A stretch of DNA of 64,000 nucleotides from contig CM074861.1 of NCBI GenBank assembly GCA_037501455.1, forward strand, positions 96,201,001-96,265,000. Direction: 5' to 3'. This DNA comes from Lantana camara (Eukaryota; Streptophyta; Magnoliopsida; Lamiales; Verbenaceae). Positions 33,213 through 46,800 of the stretch are shown here, piece after piece; positions within the stretch are counted from its first letter, which is position 1; the number at the start of each line of letters is the position of its first letter. The translations under genes were made by a program, and so were the position numbers. Under the pieces are notes generated by a model. It saw only the letters and a list, made by a program, of their open reading frames with translations. It had not been told where the DNA came from and made no database searches.

Positions 33213-36200
33213 TGTAACGCCCCACTTCTCCAGAATAGGACAAGACAACGTTACATGTGTGTTTCGGAGTTACGTATTTATTTACTAATTTATAATCTCG
33301 TATTTTATTGGCCTCAATTATTTTCTCTAAAATAATATGCGCTTAATTATCTTTAAGCATGATTTAATTTCCAAATTTCTTGAATTAATTAAATTATGAG
33401 CTAAATGTCAATTTAGGGGATCTTTCCATAATTTCAACAAAACTAATTTGGACCTAATTGTTCTTATTTAGAATTTTAGAGTACTTTACATAATAAATTC
33501 TTTTAGAGGGACTTAATTGCAATTAATAACATTTTTTATTAGATTTCTTTTACTGATTTTCTTAGCAACACACGTATTGTAGCTCTGCGTCTTCCACATT
33601 TCATTTTGGTTTCACTTATCACCAATTTTATTTCTTAAAAATTTTAAAAGATAAGGAACGAAATCATTTCTCATCCCATCTTCTTCAAGAGCAACACCAC
33701 CGAACTCCATCTTCATCACATCATAGCGTGCGCCATCTCCATCCGTTCTTTTCTTTCTTGAATTCCAGCAGCAACAAGGTAAAAGCAGTAACATTAGCTC
33801 TCTTTCCTTTCTTTGTCAAACGTGACTGTGATGCTTTAACATACAAGTAGCATTGAAGTAGTCTGATTATTTGGAATTCTTGCAAATTATGATGAGATTG
33901 AAGCTTGAGATAGAGTTATATACTTGCATATGGTAGGACTAGATTGAGAGATAGATTCCTTGATGAATTCATGATGTTGGTTTGTCTAAATTCTGAGATA
34001 TTGAACGACTCGATGAACTTTGTGATTCTGATAGTTGGAAAGCCTGGACTATTGTATTTTTAAATGTTTATATGCTTAGGAGTGACTTAGTCTTGATATA
34101 GCATGAGTTCTTGGCTTTTTCCTTATGTGCCAGCATGATTGCAGAAGTTTCAAATGAAAATTCCGAGCTCATCAGATGCCGTTTTCAAAAACTATTTTAA
34201 CTGGATATTAATAACATATTAAAGTACATATCTGCCAAATTTCGTAATTATCCGAGCCCGTTTGATAACTCGAAAAAAATCCCAAAATATGCCGCAGTCC
34301 CCTGTTATTTTACCCTGTTTTCTGATCTGGAACAGCAACTGAGCAGAATAAGTAAACCTTTGAATTTTCCAAAACTGTTTTACAGGGGTGTTCTTATATG
34401 TGTCTAGAGTATACCTACAAAATTTCAGAATTTCTCGACTTCATTTGATATGGTAACGAAATTCTTCTTTCAAACGTGTCACAGCGCAAGAGTTGCTGTA
34501 TTGTTGTGACTTTGATAAAAAATCTGGAATTTTCCAGAAATATATAAAAACTTAGGCATGGATATCTGATTCTTTATGTGCCATACATGTTTAGAAACAT
34601 TGTGGGTAAGATTAGTGGATGAGTTTTGATGTTTTCGGATGAATGTCGCTTGATTAAAAGTGTGAAGTGCATAAACCGAAACTTTGACAACTTATATGTA
34701 GAGAATTCAGATGTAAATTTTGAACTCATACGACCTCGGTTTTTAAAACTGTTTTAACTGGATATTCCTAGTACATTAAGGTTTATGTTCGTCAAATTTT
34801 ATGTTAATCCGAGTCCATTTGATACCTGAGAAAAATTCAAAAAAACTCAGCTGTCCCCTATTTTCTAGTTTGGATTAATACCTTGAAAAGAGTGATTAAA
34901 TGTATGAATTTCTCAAAACTATTTTACAGGGGTACTTATGAATTTATCTAGTATATCCCCGTAAAATTTCAGATTAATCCGACTTCATTTGATAGGGTAA
35001 CGATAAACTTTTTGAAACGTGTCACTGTAGTGATAGTTTTTTTTTTGTCATTTTTGCTCTGTAATCTGAATTAATACACAAACATCCAGGGATTGAGACC
35101 TATACCATTTGAAAGATCTAATGCCTAGTTTACTAGGAATTTTGCAGTTCGTTAAAATACTTCCTGAGTAATAATTAGTGTCCAATTTTCTACAATGTGT
35201 GCAGGTGCAGAGTTTCTGCATAAATGTTCATGCATTAATGTTGCATGAACTCTGCTATAATGTTTTCCCTAGCTCATTTCCATGCTTTTTGCAGTACACA
35301 TTCCAGATTTCCAGCCACATAAATGTTACCTTGCATATGATATGGCACGATTACATGTTTAATTGAATTACGTGGCATTAATCGTACATATAAACATGCT
35401 CATGCCATTTTATGACTTTTATTACATCTTATCCCATCTCATGACATTGCAACACATTGCCGAGAATCTATACTTGGTTTTACTAAGTCTAATTGTATTG
35501 GTAATCATCATTTGTCTAGTTGATCCTCCTAAGGATATGGTGGTCTAGTTAGTTTGTCCTGTCTGTTCCTTTTGTCGACGTTATCTAGGTGAGGTTTATC
35601 TTCTTGCTGTAACCAATAACCTAAGCCCGTATGGCCTTCATGATTTGAATTGTTTACCCGCATGTGAAATGTATATATATCTATATAACCCTATACTTAG
35701 TAAGTACGTGATTGTCTGCCGATTTAATGTTATCTGAAGACAAATTTCCAAGTACTAAATGGGTTATATATATATTCTCCGGCGTGTGTTCATGCTCTTG
35801 AGAAAGACTTTGATAGAAAATGAAAATGGTTTCCACGCATTGCATGATCCGAGATCTTGTTATCGATGGATTGAATCCCCAATAGCATAGTTCTATTGGG
35901 AAGGGATCCTAGGCAATGTGTACGAGGGAATTCGGGAAGACATCGAGCCAACGGTGAACCTTAATCGTGACCTCTACGGGGGCACGTGTTATCATCGTAG
36001 GTTGGTGATATTACGTGTCTACTGTGCCGGTACGCCGAAGGAGCATAGTACCAAAATGGGCTATGACTCGTCTGGACTATTGGACGGTTGGGGTTGATCA
36101 ACCCTTTCCGTTACGGGTGTGATGGATGGTTTATTGTTCTTGTTATTGATTGATTGTGAAGTAAAGGTTGGAGAACGGTATTGCTCGGTACCGATTGATC

Positions 36201-36835
36201 GATTGAAATCCTTAATCCGATATACGTCATGGATTTTAAAAGGAAATGATTGTCTTGTTCTTGAAATTGAGACTATATCGGATCGAGGGGTTGTGTTTAT
36301 CTTGAATTGCATATCTCTGTGATATCGTTACCGCCTCACCAGTCACTCGACTGACCCTCTCCTTCTCTCTTTCTTGTTGCCCTATTGGTTGCAGGTCGAA
36401 GTCAGCTAGGCGGCGTTCAAGTCATGTCTCTTGTTATTTGGAGTCCATCTAGGATTATCTTTTATTACTTGTATCGTACCTGTTGGCATGTATATGAGTA
36501 TGGTTACCTCTCGTTTAACTTTTGATACTTGTGAATAGTATGCCTAGTGTATTACCTTACTTTTGCCGTGAGCCTTATTTACTTATTTTGCGATCGAAAT
36601 GGAAATTATATGTTTTAAATAATGCAGGCTCGTGACCATTATGTGTTGAATTATTTAATTCGCTTTCGTTATTGCATGCTTCTCTGACGACTGTCCGTCG
36701 AGTGCCGCCTAGCCAAGTGTAAGTCTTGAGTGTCTCCTATCCGCTAGCGCTTGACATGTATACGGATTTCCCATTTCGTGTATATGTTGGGTTCTAGTGC
36801 GGGGGATGTGATAGCTCCATGCTCGGGGCATCACA
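33213..36835 (+). repeat. G2 3' LTR (3623 bp)
   Basis: An uninterrupted copy, TGTAACGCCCC...GGGGCATCACA. It contains donor CAACAAG|GTAAAAGC at 33778/33779, putative exon 2 at 35520-35588 and acceptor at 36394/36395. The invariant GTGCGGGGGATGTG is near its right end. It also preserves the empty site of the G3 insertion near 34993. No coding region is supported within it. Confidence 0.94.
35520..35588 (+). other. Putative LTR exon 2 (G2 3' LTR)
   Basis: 69 nt between ATTTGTCTAG and the donor TATCTAG|GTGAGG. Confidence 0.45.
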
Positions 36836-37966
36836 TCGTATACCTACAAATGTTCAAACTTATATAAATTACAGAAGTATGTATGCAAGGACTCAAACTC
36901 GACAAAGAACTCGATAGAATCCGCCTAGCTCAAACCTCACGTAAACCTGCACACTAAAACAAAAAGGGGAGAAGGGTCAGTCGCCCGGACTGAGTGAAAG
37001 GCAACCCACACACGCTACATATATAGAGCAAAGCATATTTAATCACAGAGTTCGTGAACTCAGGGATAGTTTTGGCACACAAAACTTTGTCCGTGATACA
37101 TACATATAGGGATTCTTAACTTAACAAATTCTTACGTACCAAACATAGCGAAACATGCTTATCATATCAAATCTTATCAAAACATTTCATATCTTAGCTA
37201 ATAGTTTAAAAAAGATCCATATTTTATCTTAATTAAGAGTCTATCCCCATTTCACGAACTTAACATAACATACATACAAAACTCGATGGGTACGAGTAAC
37301 AAATCCTATCCTGGGCTCCTCATACGAATCATAACATATCAAACAAATCAAACTAAACAAACTTACATAACAAACCTCCTTCTTCGGCGATGGAAGGGTT
37401 GCGCGACCCTAACTATCCATTTCAGGTGAGGGGAGTGCAAGCTACTCCAAACCCATAGGATCTCCATCACTCACCAAACCTCCCGGTGAGATCAGGGGTA
37501 ATCCGGATCAAACTGTAGAGATGTGCACAGGGGTGATAACCGACAACCCCATGGTCGTCCTGGGTCTCCCTTACCCACAACTTCGGGGCCCATCATAATA
37601 AAACATATCATATCAGAGCATAACATAACCCGCTACAGAACTTAACATAACCAGAAACATACCTTACCTTGCAACAACTATGCTATACATACCTCTCCGT
37701 TTCAAATCCATAACATATCCATAGCCCGTAGCTCTCGGCTCATAAGAGGCACATGGTTTGAAGCATAGTTAGCGTTGTAAACATAACAAACCAGAACAAA
37801 CTAAAACAAGCGTACATAGGCTCGTACATAGCGTATCGTACTTGTAAAGTCTTAGTAAATTCATAAACTTACATATTTCGCACATATTTACTTATATGTA
37901 AGGTTATAGTTCGCATGCATAGAAAACGATCATATTTCATAGGATTTAACTATAACCTAACCTCAC

Positions 37967-38047
37967 CTTACACCAACGGAAGCCGAGAACAACACAAATG
38001 ATGCACCTTGGAATCAAACGGCTGACGAAACACCACCGCGGGTGTAC
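37967..38047 (-). other. Putative LTR exon 2 (G1)
   Basis: 81 nt between the pyrimidine-rich acceptor CTTCAGTTTGTTCAG and the donor TGTAAG|GTGAGGTTAG. Confidence 0.45.
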
Positions 38048-38851
38048 CTGAACAAACTGAAGATAAGAATACAAAACTTAGACTCAAAGATGAACCACAT
38101 AGATGCACGACGTATGCATAGGCACTTAAGAGATTCAAATACATAAGCAAAGTTCATATTCAAACTCATTTCAAAAAAAGGAATGCATTTCATAGCTTAA
38201 CATATGCTTAAAACACATCAAGGCATGTTCATGTGCACAATTAAAGCAAACAAAGGTAAGCGAAAGGCATATGGTGGCAGTTAATCATGTATGAACACAA
38301 ATCACATTACTAAAGCGACATAAAAGGCATATAAGAACAAATCCATACACATAAAATATGATACAAGAAGTTAGGATCAAGTTCAGAGGTGAAAATGTGC
38401 AACAAAAGCATAAGAAATGGTTCCGAGCAAAAACGGGCAAAAACTAGAAATTTGGGAAACAGACAAGTTGTAGGAAAATGATCATAACTTGAGTTTGAGA
38501 AATGGGAATTGCATTTTGTTTCATAGAAATAAAACTAGACACAGAGATCTTTCCAATGGTATGTGGCTCAAATCATGTTTCAAAGCGAGGCGAAAATGGT
38601 GTAGGTTTGAAATTGGACCATTGTAGAATTTCGGCGAAGTGGCGACATAAATTTAAAACGATTATATCTCCCAAAACACAAAGAATTTTGAGGTGAATCC
38701 AATTAGAGAATGTTTAGACTAAAAAATGTTTCTGTAGTCCAAAATTCAGGCAAAACGGAGCATGAACAAAGGCATGGCCACACAAATATTAGCCTGAGAA
38801 GCTACACGGCCACGCGGGAACAGAAATTCCAAACTCGAACGAAGGCACGCG

Positions 38852-39229
38852 CAGGGACGGAGCTACAGGGGGGGGGGGGCGGGGGCTGGGGGTGGCCCCC
38901 TGCCCCCCCTAAATTTTGAAAAATTTCGTTCCCCCCCCCCCCCCCCCAAAATTTGAAAATTTTCGTTTATTACCTATATTTTTTAGAAAAATTTTATTTC
39001 CCCCCCTCCCCCCAAAATTTTAAAAAAATTCGTTTACTACTTATATATTTTAGAAAATTTTATAATTTTGCCCCCCTTATTTTAGATTTTCGTCCCCCCT
39101 AATTATATATTTTATCCCTTTTATTTTAAAATAAATTATAACGTCACCACTCTTGAAAAAATATTATTTATATTATTGATATTACTAATTTTTCGCCCCC
39201 CCTCGTTGCAATTCCTGGCTCCGTCCCTG
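38852..39229. mobile_element. hAT-like MITE with G/C homopolymers (378 bp)
   Basis: Terminal inverted repeats start with CAGGGACGGAGC and end with GCTCCGTCCCTG. They are flanked by an 8-bp target duplication with one difference (GGCACGCG at 38844-38851, GGCGCGCG at 39230-39237), which fits the hAT superfamily. It carries long G or C runs just inside both ends and several internal C runs, separated by AAAATTT-rich segments that can pair with each other. No transposase is present, so it is non-autonomous. Confidence 0.85.
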
Positions 39230-40102
39230 GGCGCGCGGTGTGCGTGAAAAGAACTGAAGTTCCGCACGGCTATGTAGGGTTGTCTTCTCCAAAAAACAAT
39301 GCAGCAACACAACAGGGTCGATGGGGTGGTATCCAAACAACCCCAAACCACATTCCAACCAAAATTCAAGCCCAAAACACCCAAATTCAAGGTATATCAC
39401 AAATATATAACCCATTAGAGCATAAATTGGACTCTCAAACGAGCCCGAACACCCAAAACACGAAACCCACACTATTCATCTCCTTTTCCAAATACCCACA
39501 ATGACAAAGAATCATACCATGCACGTAGAATCAAAGCACGTAATGAGAGGAATACAATGGTTACCTTGGTTCTGCGATCGGATGGTCGGACGGGGCACTA
39601 GCTCGAGCCAAAGCTTTGAGGCCAAGAGGGGCTTTTCCTTCTCTCTTCTCTTCTCTTGTAATGTGAAGAAGTAAATAAGGAAGGAAGAAAGGTTGGTCCA
39701 GTTTTAAGGTAAGAAAAATCGGTTTGATTCGGTTCACGATGGGTTCAGTTCAAACGGTTGGAAATTAAATTTGTAGAGGGTCCAAACGGTTGTAGAACAA
39801 GGCGAAGCTAGTTCAATTGGACCCGAATCATCGAAATAAATCTAATAACAAAGTTGGAATTCGTATTCGAATCCTCGAGCTCAGTTAGCCAGAAGACGGC
39901 TCAACACCCTAATTACAATTAGGTCCCTAATTTGCAATTATTGATGATTGAGTCCAAGTATATTTAAATTCTAACGTGTACATAATTAAATAAAATACAA
40001 ATTGACACGTAAGGTATGCAAAGTTACATAAATCACAGGAAATACTAAAATAAACTCTCTTGTGATGTCATACCTGGATCACCGAGAAGACGGGGTGTCA
40101 CA

Positions 40103-40117
40103 AACTCCCCCTTTAAG
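40103..40117 (-). other. Polypurine tract of G1
   Basis: The minus strand reads CTTAAAGGGGGAGTT directly before the LTR start TGTGACACCCC. Confidence 0.85.
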
Positions 40118-41590
40118 AGAACCTGGTCCCCAGGTTCGCCTGCTCGAGTTTCAAGCTTGAACAACTTTCCGTATTCACCCAAGTTCGAGGTTCATGACGT
40201 CCCGACAAGGGTTAGAAGGTCGTCAAGCACTAGAGGTTTGAATCTCCAAATCGATCCGGTCATTTGAATTGCTAGATCGACTCGCATGATAAAAAGGGTC
40301 TAAAGTAGATTCAACTCTCACCGTTTGAGTTCATTTGAATCAACTCTCAAGCTCAGTGTTCTCTCGAAGGGCGTAGCTATAACCCACACCGCCTACATAA
40401 CCAAGCTCAAATCGAACGCCTTTCTTATCCACGATCCAAGGTTCGAAGTGTCTAACATCCCAACCCCCTTCATACGTCACCGACTCTTCAAAGTGGATTA
40501 TTGAATTGTTGCAAAGAATAGCCCTCACCAAACCACACTCACGTAACTCACACACTCAAGGTATAAAACAAAAATTAAAGATGCATGATGCACGCGGTAT
40601 GCATGTTCAAGATACCTTTCACCGATGTGGGAAATTTGATCTTTGTGATGATTTGATCATAACCGAAGTTTCTTTACTCAACATTGTGCCCTGAAGTTCA
40701 TGATGCTCTTCAGGCTTTAAATTTCATCCCACGGTTATTTTCTATCCTCGAAAATTCTCCTAATCCGACCTTCAATTCTTAAGTGTTCTCTTGGTTTTAT
40801 TCTCATTCCCAAGAATTGGAAATCCCTCTGCTTTGATTTTTCACCGACCACCTTATAGTTCGGATTCCTCCACTCGTGTGCTTCTTTGTAAAAGTCCCCC
40901 AAGAGAGGGATCTTATCTTGCTATCATAGTTCTCTTCATTAAGGTGTTCCAAAGTACGATGTCTATTCTCATATTTAGTACTACTATTTTTGTGGAATCT
41001 AAGAGAAGTGCGTCCGAAGTCTCTTAGTGATTCTCATTGGTCTCTTCCTCTAGCCTAAAGACATCCTCTTGCATTGTCCGTATTGTTAGGTGACCCGAAG
41101 TTGTTCAATCTCCCACACCTATATGTTCCCAATTTTTTTTTTCTTCACTCAAGCATCGTTCTTCATTGAATTTGTCCCGATCCTTTGAGGCCCCTCGAGA
41201 GCCCGACCAAGGTCTTCTTAATATCCTCCGGATTCCTTCTTCTATGACACAATCAATCTCCATGCCTCGAATTTGTAATTAGTTTCAATTGCTCTCCAAA
41301 TTTTGGGTCGGATCCTTGTTCTATCGTCAGTGGTAGTTTCCCGAAGTTATGCCACCATTAAAATACTTCTTAGTGCTCTATCTCCCAAATCAAAATCTTC
41401 AATTCCAATTTATAGATTCTTCGACCTAATTCATTCTCCTCGTGTTCGTGGCTCCTGAAGAAAGTATCCAACTCAACCTATTCCTTCTATTATCTTCTAA
41501 TATCGTCAATCATGCTCGAACATAAGGAAACATCATCTATAAAGCAACCAGTAAATATACATGCTGGGTTACATATGCCTATGCCATGCA
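40118..41590 (-). other. G1 interior between gag and polypurine tract
   Basis: About 1.5 kb without any protease, RT, RNase H or integrase motif that I can recognise in any frame. Several short inverted repeats occur, for example CCTGAAG and CTTCAGG at 40690-40714. They may be decayed relatives of the hairpin arrays in G2 and G3, but the periodicity is not clear. Confidence 0.5.
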
Positions 41591-41599
41591 TCACATAAT

Positions 41600-42614
41600 T
41601 TCACTTAGACACATAGAAATGTTACAAGCAATAATCTTGATACAAAGAGTAAATAAGTACGAAAAATTGAATATGTCATGGATGCACATGCTATGAATGC
41701 AAATACCTCCATCTTCAGATTCATGTTGCCTCCCAAACTGAAGCCTTTGCTCACGCATCCTTTGTTTGTTAGCTCTCGATTGCTCACAGTCGGAAACCAT
41801 ATGTTCCGATGATCAGCATGAGTAGCATCTCTTCAACCTATCCCAGCACGCCTCATAGGTATGGTTGTCTCCCCCACAGTAGGCATATGATCGGACCTCT
41901 CTCTTTGATCTCGGATAATCTTTGGTCTTATGCTTCTTTCCACGGATCTTCTTGACCCGAGTACCACATTGCTGGAATCTTTCTTCCACTTGTAGGTTCG
42001 AGCATAATCCCAATTCATCTCTAAATTTCGAATTCTTTTCCTCCTTGCCTCTTGTTATTCTTCGATTTTTAATCCTTAAAGCTCTTATTGTGGCCTTGTC
42101 CCAAGTGCTCGTAAAGGCCTCCTTGAACTCATCCTGAAGTCCTTCCATGAAGTACCAAGTCTTCATCTCCTCATCGTTCATGATATGTGGCATGTACGTA
42201 CATAACCTCTCGAATTCTTCAAAGTACTCCGTGACCATTTTGCCTCCTTGTTTTAGGGTGCGGAACTCTTCAAACCTTCGGTCTCGTAAAATAGCCTGTG
42301 TGTACCTCCTTCTAAACTCCCGAATAAAGGTATCCAATGTCAATCCTTCACTCATTGCTTCAATTTGTGGGGTAACTCTTTTCCATCATTGTCTCGCTTA
42401 TCCTTGTAGGAGTAGAATGGTAAGACGGGTCTTATCTTGGGTGTTGCACGACCATACCTCGAAGATGCTCTCAATTTTGGAGAGCCACTCTTCGACACGA
42501 ATATCATCACCTTCTCTAAATTAGGGAGGATGGAAAGTCCTGAAGGCACGGTACAATGTTGCCATTGGATTCATAGGATGCACTTCGGTTGTTGGTTGCT
42601 CTCGATTATAATGA
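41600..42614 (-). pseudogene. gag: G1 gag, main part, with in-frame stops
   Basis: Read on the minus strand the frame comes from the start at 62144, is interrupted by C3, and continues here without a shift that I can detect. It shows GDDIRVEEWLSKIESIFEVW and then the FIREFRRRYTQAILRDRRFEEF helices of a gypsy Gag. A double zinc-knuckle region follows: CGGDNHTYEAC, then CYSC, a stop at 41813-41815 inside the second knuckle, then SSEHMVSDC. Further stops lie at 42386-42388, 42398-42400 and near 42493. The double knuckle resembles that of G3, so the two elements are related. It is a dead gag. Confidence 0.82.
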
Positions 42615-42619
42615 TGTGG

Positions 42620-43894
42620 TGTCGGAAAACACGAAAGAGTTGAGCAGCAAAAGTTTAAAATTTTTCCACAAATTTAATCCTAGTCTTTCAATTTTCATAT
42701 TGTAACGTTGGGTGAAACAAGTAACTCACTTTGATTGAAGCTTTCTTGTGATGTGGTTACCGCCTAACAAACACCCTTTAAGCGGAAAGTCCCTCGAACA
42801 ATCCTTCGAATTAGACTCCAAAGTGGAAGGTCTCCAAAGCGTATCCACACCAGACCTAGAACACGATCAAGCTAGTGAGAATGCTAGTTCTATGGCTTGT
42901 GTGAGACTAGGATAATTTTTCTTTGAAAACTTTTCTTTTGGATTTTTCTCAAAACTTAAAACTTCGTGAGTGTTGGTCTAAAGAATAACAGAAGCACCCA
43001 CCCTTGTATTTATACAAGGGGGTTCGAAAACCCTAGGGTTCTCCTAACCCTAGTGGGTTTTTTTTCTTTCTCACTAATTAACTCATTTAATTATTTAATT
43101 TAATTGGAATAATAAGTTCCTAACTTATTCTGCAAGTTTAGCAGGAGAAGACTTCTCTCTCCTACAATAGGAAGTTGGACTTTTCAACTTTCCTAAAGTT
43201 AAGAGTCAACATTCAATAAATCAATTAATTCTCAATTAATTATTTATTGGGTTAAGCTTTATTTGAGAATTAGTCTTAACAATTATTTTATAATTAATTA
43301 AAAGACCAAAATTAATTAATTATAATTTAATTAATTAATTCTAGAAAAGAATTTACTTGTGACAAAATCACACGCACGGAGCCACGTACGTGTCACGCAC
43401 AGCCACACAACCTACGTGACACGTGGCAGTCACGTGTCTATGACACGTGGCAATGCCCACGTGTTTTGCTTAGTTTTTACGATCAACAATTTGATCCTTC
43501 GTTAATCATACTAACATCCTACCATAACTCTCGTGTTATGGCATTTGTGTGTGACCTTTAGGTTCATTATTCGATTAGCAGTGACAACAATTAATTAATT
43601 TCCTAATTAATTAATCACTTCACAGATCACACTACCGTAATCTGGCGATGGGTGTATGACCCCTAGTCGAATAACAAAGTGAATCGAAGAACCTTTCAGT
43701 CAATGATAATCAGTGAAATATGATCCTCCTACAACTCTATCTCTCAATCAAGAATTAAGGCATGGGAATATTCTCAGAGCCCAAATATTCTTGATATTTA
43801 AAGTTAAGTTCGTTTTATATCTATTTTGATCTCAATCCTAGAAAACTCCATTTTCTAGATGTCTTAATCTGTTATCCACCTTGGCCAAGGGTTT
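42620..43894 (-). repeat. C3 3' LTR, left piece
   Basis: It starts TGTCGGAAAACACG and matches 60169-61395. A TATA box in minus orientation (TATAAATA, 43007-43014) sits inside the inverted repeat CCCTTGTA...TACAAGGG. Four G-boxes lie around 43410-43465. It ends at GGTTT, the S2 target duplication. Confidence 0.9.
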
Positions 43895-46800
43895 TGTAGC
43901 ACCCGGAGCGCTGGCCACCACATCCCCCGCACTTAAACTCGAACCCGTATATGAAATGGAAAGTCCATACACGAGCTCAAGTCTAAGCGAACGGGAGACC
44001 ACACACTCATAGGCTAGGAGGAGCTAAAACATACTCAGAGCGCGCAACAAATAGACAAATAGCGGAAGCAAAGTAGTTCTAGTAAAATAAAATTTCCAAA
44101 ATTAACATATACATCAAATGATCAAATATACGTAGCCATAACAATTCATATCTCCAAAATTATATCCATAACATGATCAATTCGTTAAATACAAGACAAA
44201 AATGAATGCAATGAACCTAACACGACCTATACCAAAATGTGAGACTCGAACGACCCACTTCTCTTCCTAGCTCGTGCTCAAAAGACCTGCAAACTAAAAG
44301 TGGTAAAGGAGAGGTGTCAGTCATAACTCGACTGAGTGAGGGGGCTAACGCACACCCACACACTATACATATATAGAGCAAAGCAAGTAAAACATAAAGG
44401 TTATGAACCCATAATAGTTTTTTCATACCAAAACGTTTTCAAAGGATATTACATATCATATACGTATATATTACATTATTAAAGACTCTATTCCCGTTCC
44501 ATAATCCAACCATTTCATTAAGCTCAGTGAGTACGAGCATCCACCGTTACTTCTCAATACATTACATTATAAAACATAAATCACATTCAATCCCCTTCTT
44601 CGGTGATAAAAGGGTCCGTTAACCCTAACCATCCATTACGTTAAGTATGGGTCGTGAGTTTCATGATGCTCACTTCCGAGGATTCCATCCCCCACCAAAC
44701 CTCCTAGTGGGTTCCAGGTTGATCCTTTGTAAGTGGAGACTACGCTCAGGCTTAACCCGACGGCCTGCTGCCGTACCGGGCGTCCTGACTCCCAGGCTCC
44801 AGGGCCCAACATTACCATTATATTACATTATCATTACATTCTCGCTCATTACAAATCATTAACATTACGAACATTAGCATTAAACTTTCATTAAAACCAT
44901 GAGCTCATATACACTCGTAGTTATAACCCTTTCGAAAGCCAAAACTTGATAACAAGATCATCAACATATCGTAAATTACACATATTTAACTATATATATA
45001 ATATATAGTCTCATGCGGGCTAGAAAACGAGCATTTAGGGGTCATAGGTCGCTTAACTATATAAAAGTTCCTAAACCTCACCTTGAACAAAAGTGTAGTG
45101 TGGTGCGAGAAAACAACCCGAACACCCTTAAACTTCGGGTACGACTCTTCCCGGAAGCATACCTGAGACAAACAAACGAAATACTAAAGACTTAGACCCA
45201 AACATGTACCATTTAGATGCACGGCGATGCAATGAATGCGATGCATGCAAATAAAGTGCAAGAAGGTGTCATTTAAAACGTTCAAATTCGTATCACGTAA
45301 AATTCGTATAAAATGAATCCATAAAATTAATTCAAGACATCTAACATATAATATAACATATTCACATAACATATAAGTCATAAACAATTAAAAGAAGACA
45401 TTTAAAGGGCATGAAATGAAATACGAAAATCATGCACTCGAGATTGGATTATTTAAGATCATAACATATATATAAACTTAATAAAACAAATCAATATTTA
45501 AAATTCATAATATAACATACCTTATATTATATTTATAACATATAATATATCATATATATATATATATATAACACTCACTTACATATACACCCATGCACAA
45601 GTTACATTACGTAAATACATGCATGCAAACACGTACACACAAGCACACATTCATGCACAACAATGCATTACATATATACATATATACCCATGCAGCACCT
45701 ATATTATGTATATATACACACAACTTAACAATTTAGAAAACAAGGCATGCAATCAATTCACACTTAATATATAATATATGTATATATACGTATGCATGGG
45801 AAAGGAAAGCAAATAACAAATTACATGCAAAGCTATAGCTAGAGCTACGCAGCCGCGACTGAAAAACAGCTAAGAAGCTGTGCAGCCGTGACACGAACTC
45901 AGAAACATTTCTGGACCCCCAACACGACCGCGACGATAAAACAGATCAGCAGCTGTGCGGCCGTTCTGCTGCTCGTGGCAGGAAAAAGAAACAGCAACAA
46001 CAACAGTCTGAACGAAAGAAAACATAGCAGCAAACAGGTATGAAAACAGCAGCAAAACAATGCAAAATTCAACTCATAATTTATGCACAACAGCGGTAAA
46101 ACATAATAACAACAAGGAAGGGAAAAACTCCATATGTTCCATGCTTTAAAGCTTGCAAAATCCCCTATTTTCTCTATAAATCATAGCAGTTCAAAGCAGC
46201 AGGTATGGTTACAAAACAGCAGCCAAAAACCATGAAATTCAAGCACAAAATTCACACAAAACAGCCCTATACGTACATGATAGCAAATATTCAAGAATTT
46301 CCAAGTTTAACCTAACTATTCATCAAATATGCCATATACATGGATTCTCTAACATAAAATAAGATTCATGTAGGACAAAATGATCACAAGAACATGGAGA
46401 TTAAGAATCTTAATTCGCCTTGAAGCTTGGAAGAGAAGGGCTATTCGGCTGAGCTCAAAAAGGGGCAAAAAATGGAGATGGGGCTCTTGTTGCTCTCTTT
46501 TCTTCCTTTCTTGCTGGTTTGGTTCAATCCTCAGCAGAAAGAAGGAGGTGAGGGATTGTTTAGGGTGTAATTAAGTCAAAGAAATGATTAGGGATAGGTC
46601 TCCTAGCTCAAACATAGGCCATAGGGGTGTTTTAGGGTACGTATGGCTGAAATCTGCTTCGTCAGGGTTCTAAACGACATCAAAAAATTACAATACTTAT
46701 TCCATTGCATCCGGATCATCGAAAGGAGTTGAACGCTAAAGAGCAAACTTGAATCTGAGCGCCGTAGCTCAAGTTATAAATTAAAATGTAGGCAAGTGTA

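Larger units (their letters stand above)
6834..36835 (+). mobile_element. G2: gypsy-type element with gag remnant, carrying G3
   Basis: Perfect 5-bp target duplications TCGTA flank it (6829-6833 and 36836-36840), and the uninterrupted target is seen in the other G1 LTR near 62763. After removal of G3 the 5' LTR is 3622 bp and the 3' LTR 3623 bp. The interior is only 929 bp (32284-33212): PBS, a truncated gag, a hairpin array and a polypurine tract. Such a small interior makes it a non-autonomous LARD-like or TR-GAG-like element. The first ~170 bp of the two LTRs show about a dozen differences, mostly C/T and G/A transitions, suggesting an older insertion than C2. Confidence 0.93.
36836..40102 (-). 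repeat. G1 3' LTR, main piece
   Basis: It resumes after the TCGTA duplication and ends GGGGTGTCACA (minus strand TGTGACACCCC). Together with 6504-6833 it gives most of an LTR of about 3.6 kb, which includes the 378-bp MITE. Signals: donor CCAAG|GTAACC at 39565/39564, exon 37967-38047, acceptor TGTGCAG|GTTTAC at 36947/36946. ORFs here, including 39136-39504 on both strands, are not supported. Confidence 0.88.

Noticed and set aside
6837..36835. Splice-like signals in LTRs as remnants of a host gene
   Set aside because: They lie between LTR termini in seven families with separate target duplications, so they belong to the LTRs. No coding exons or host protein similarity were seen.
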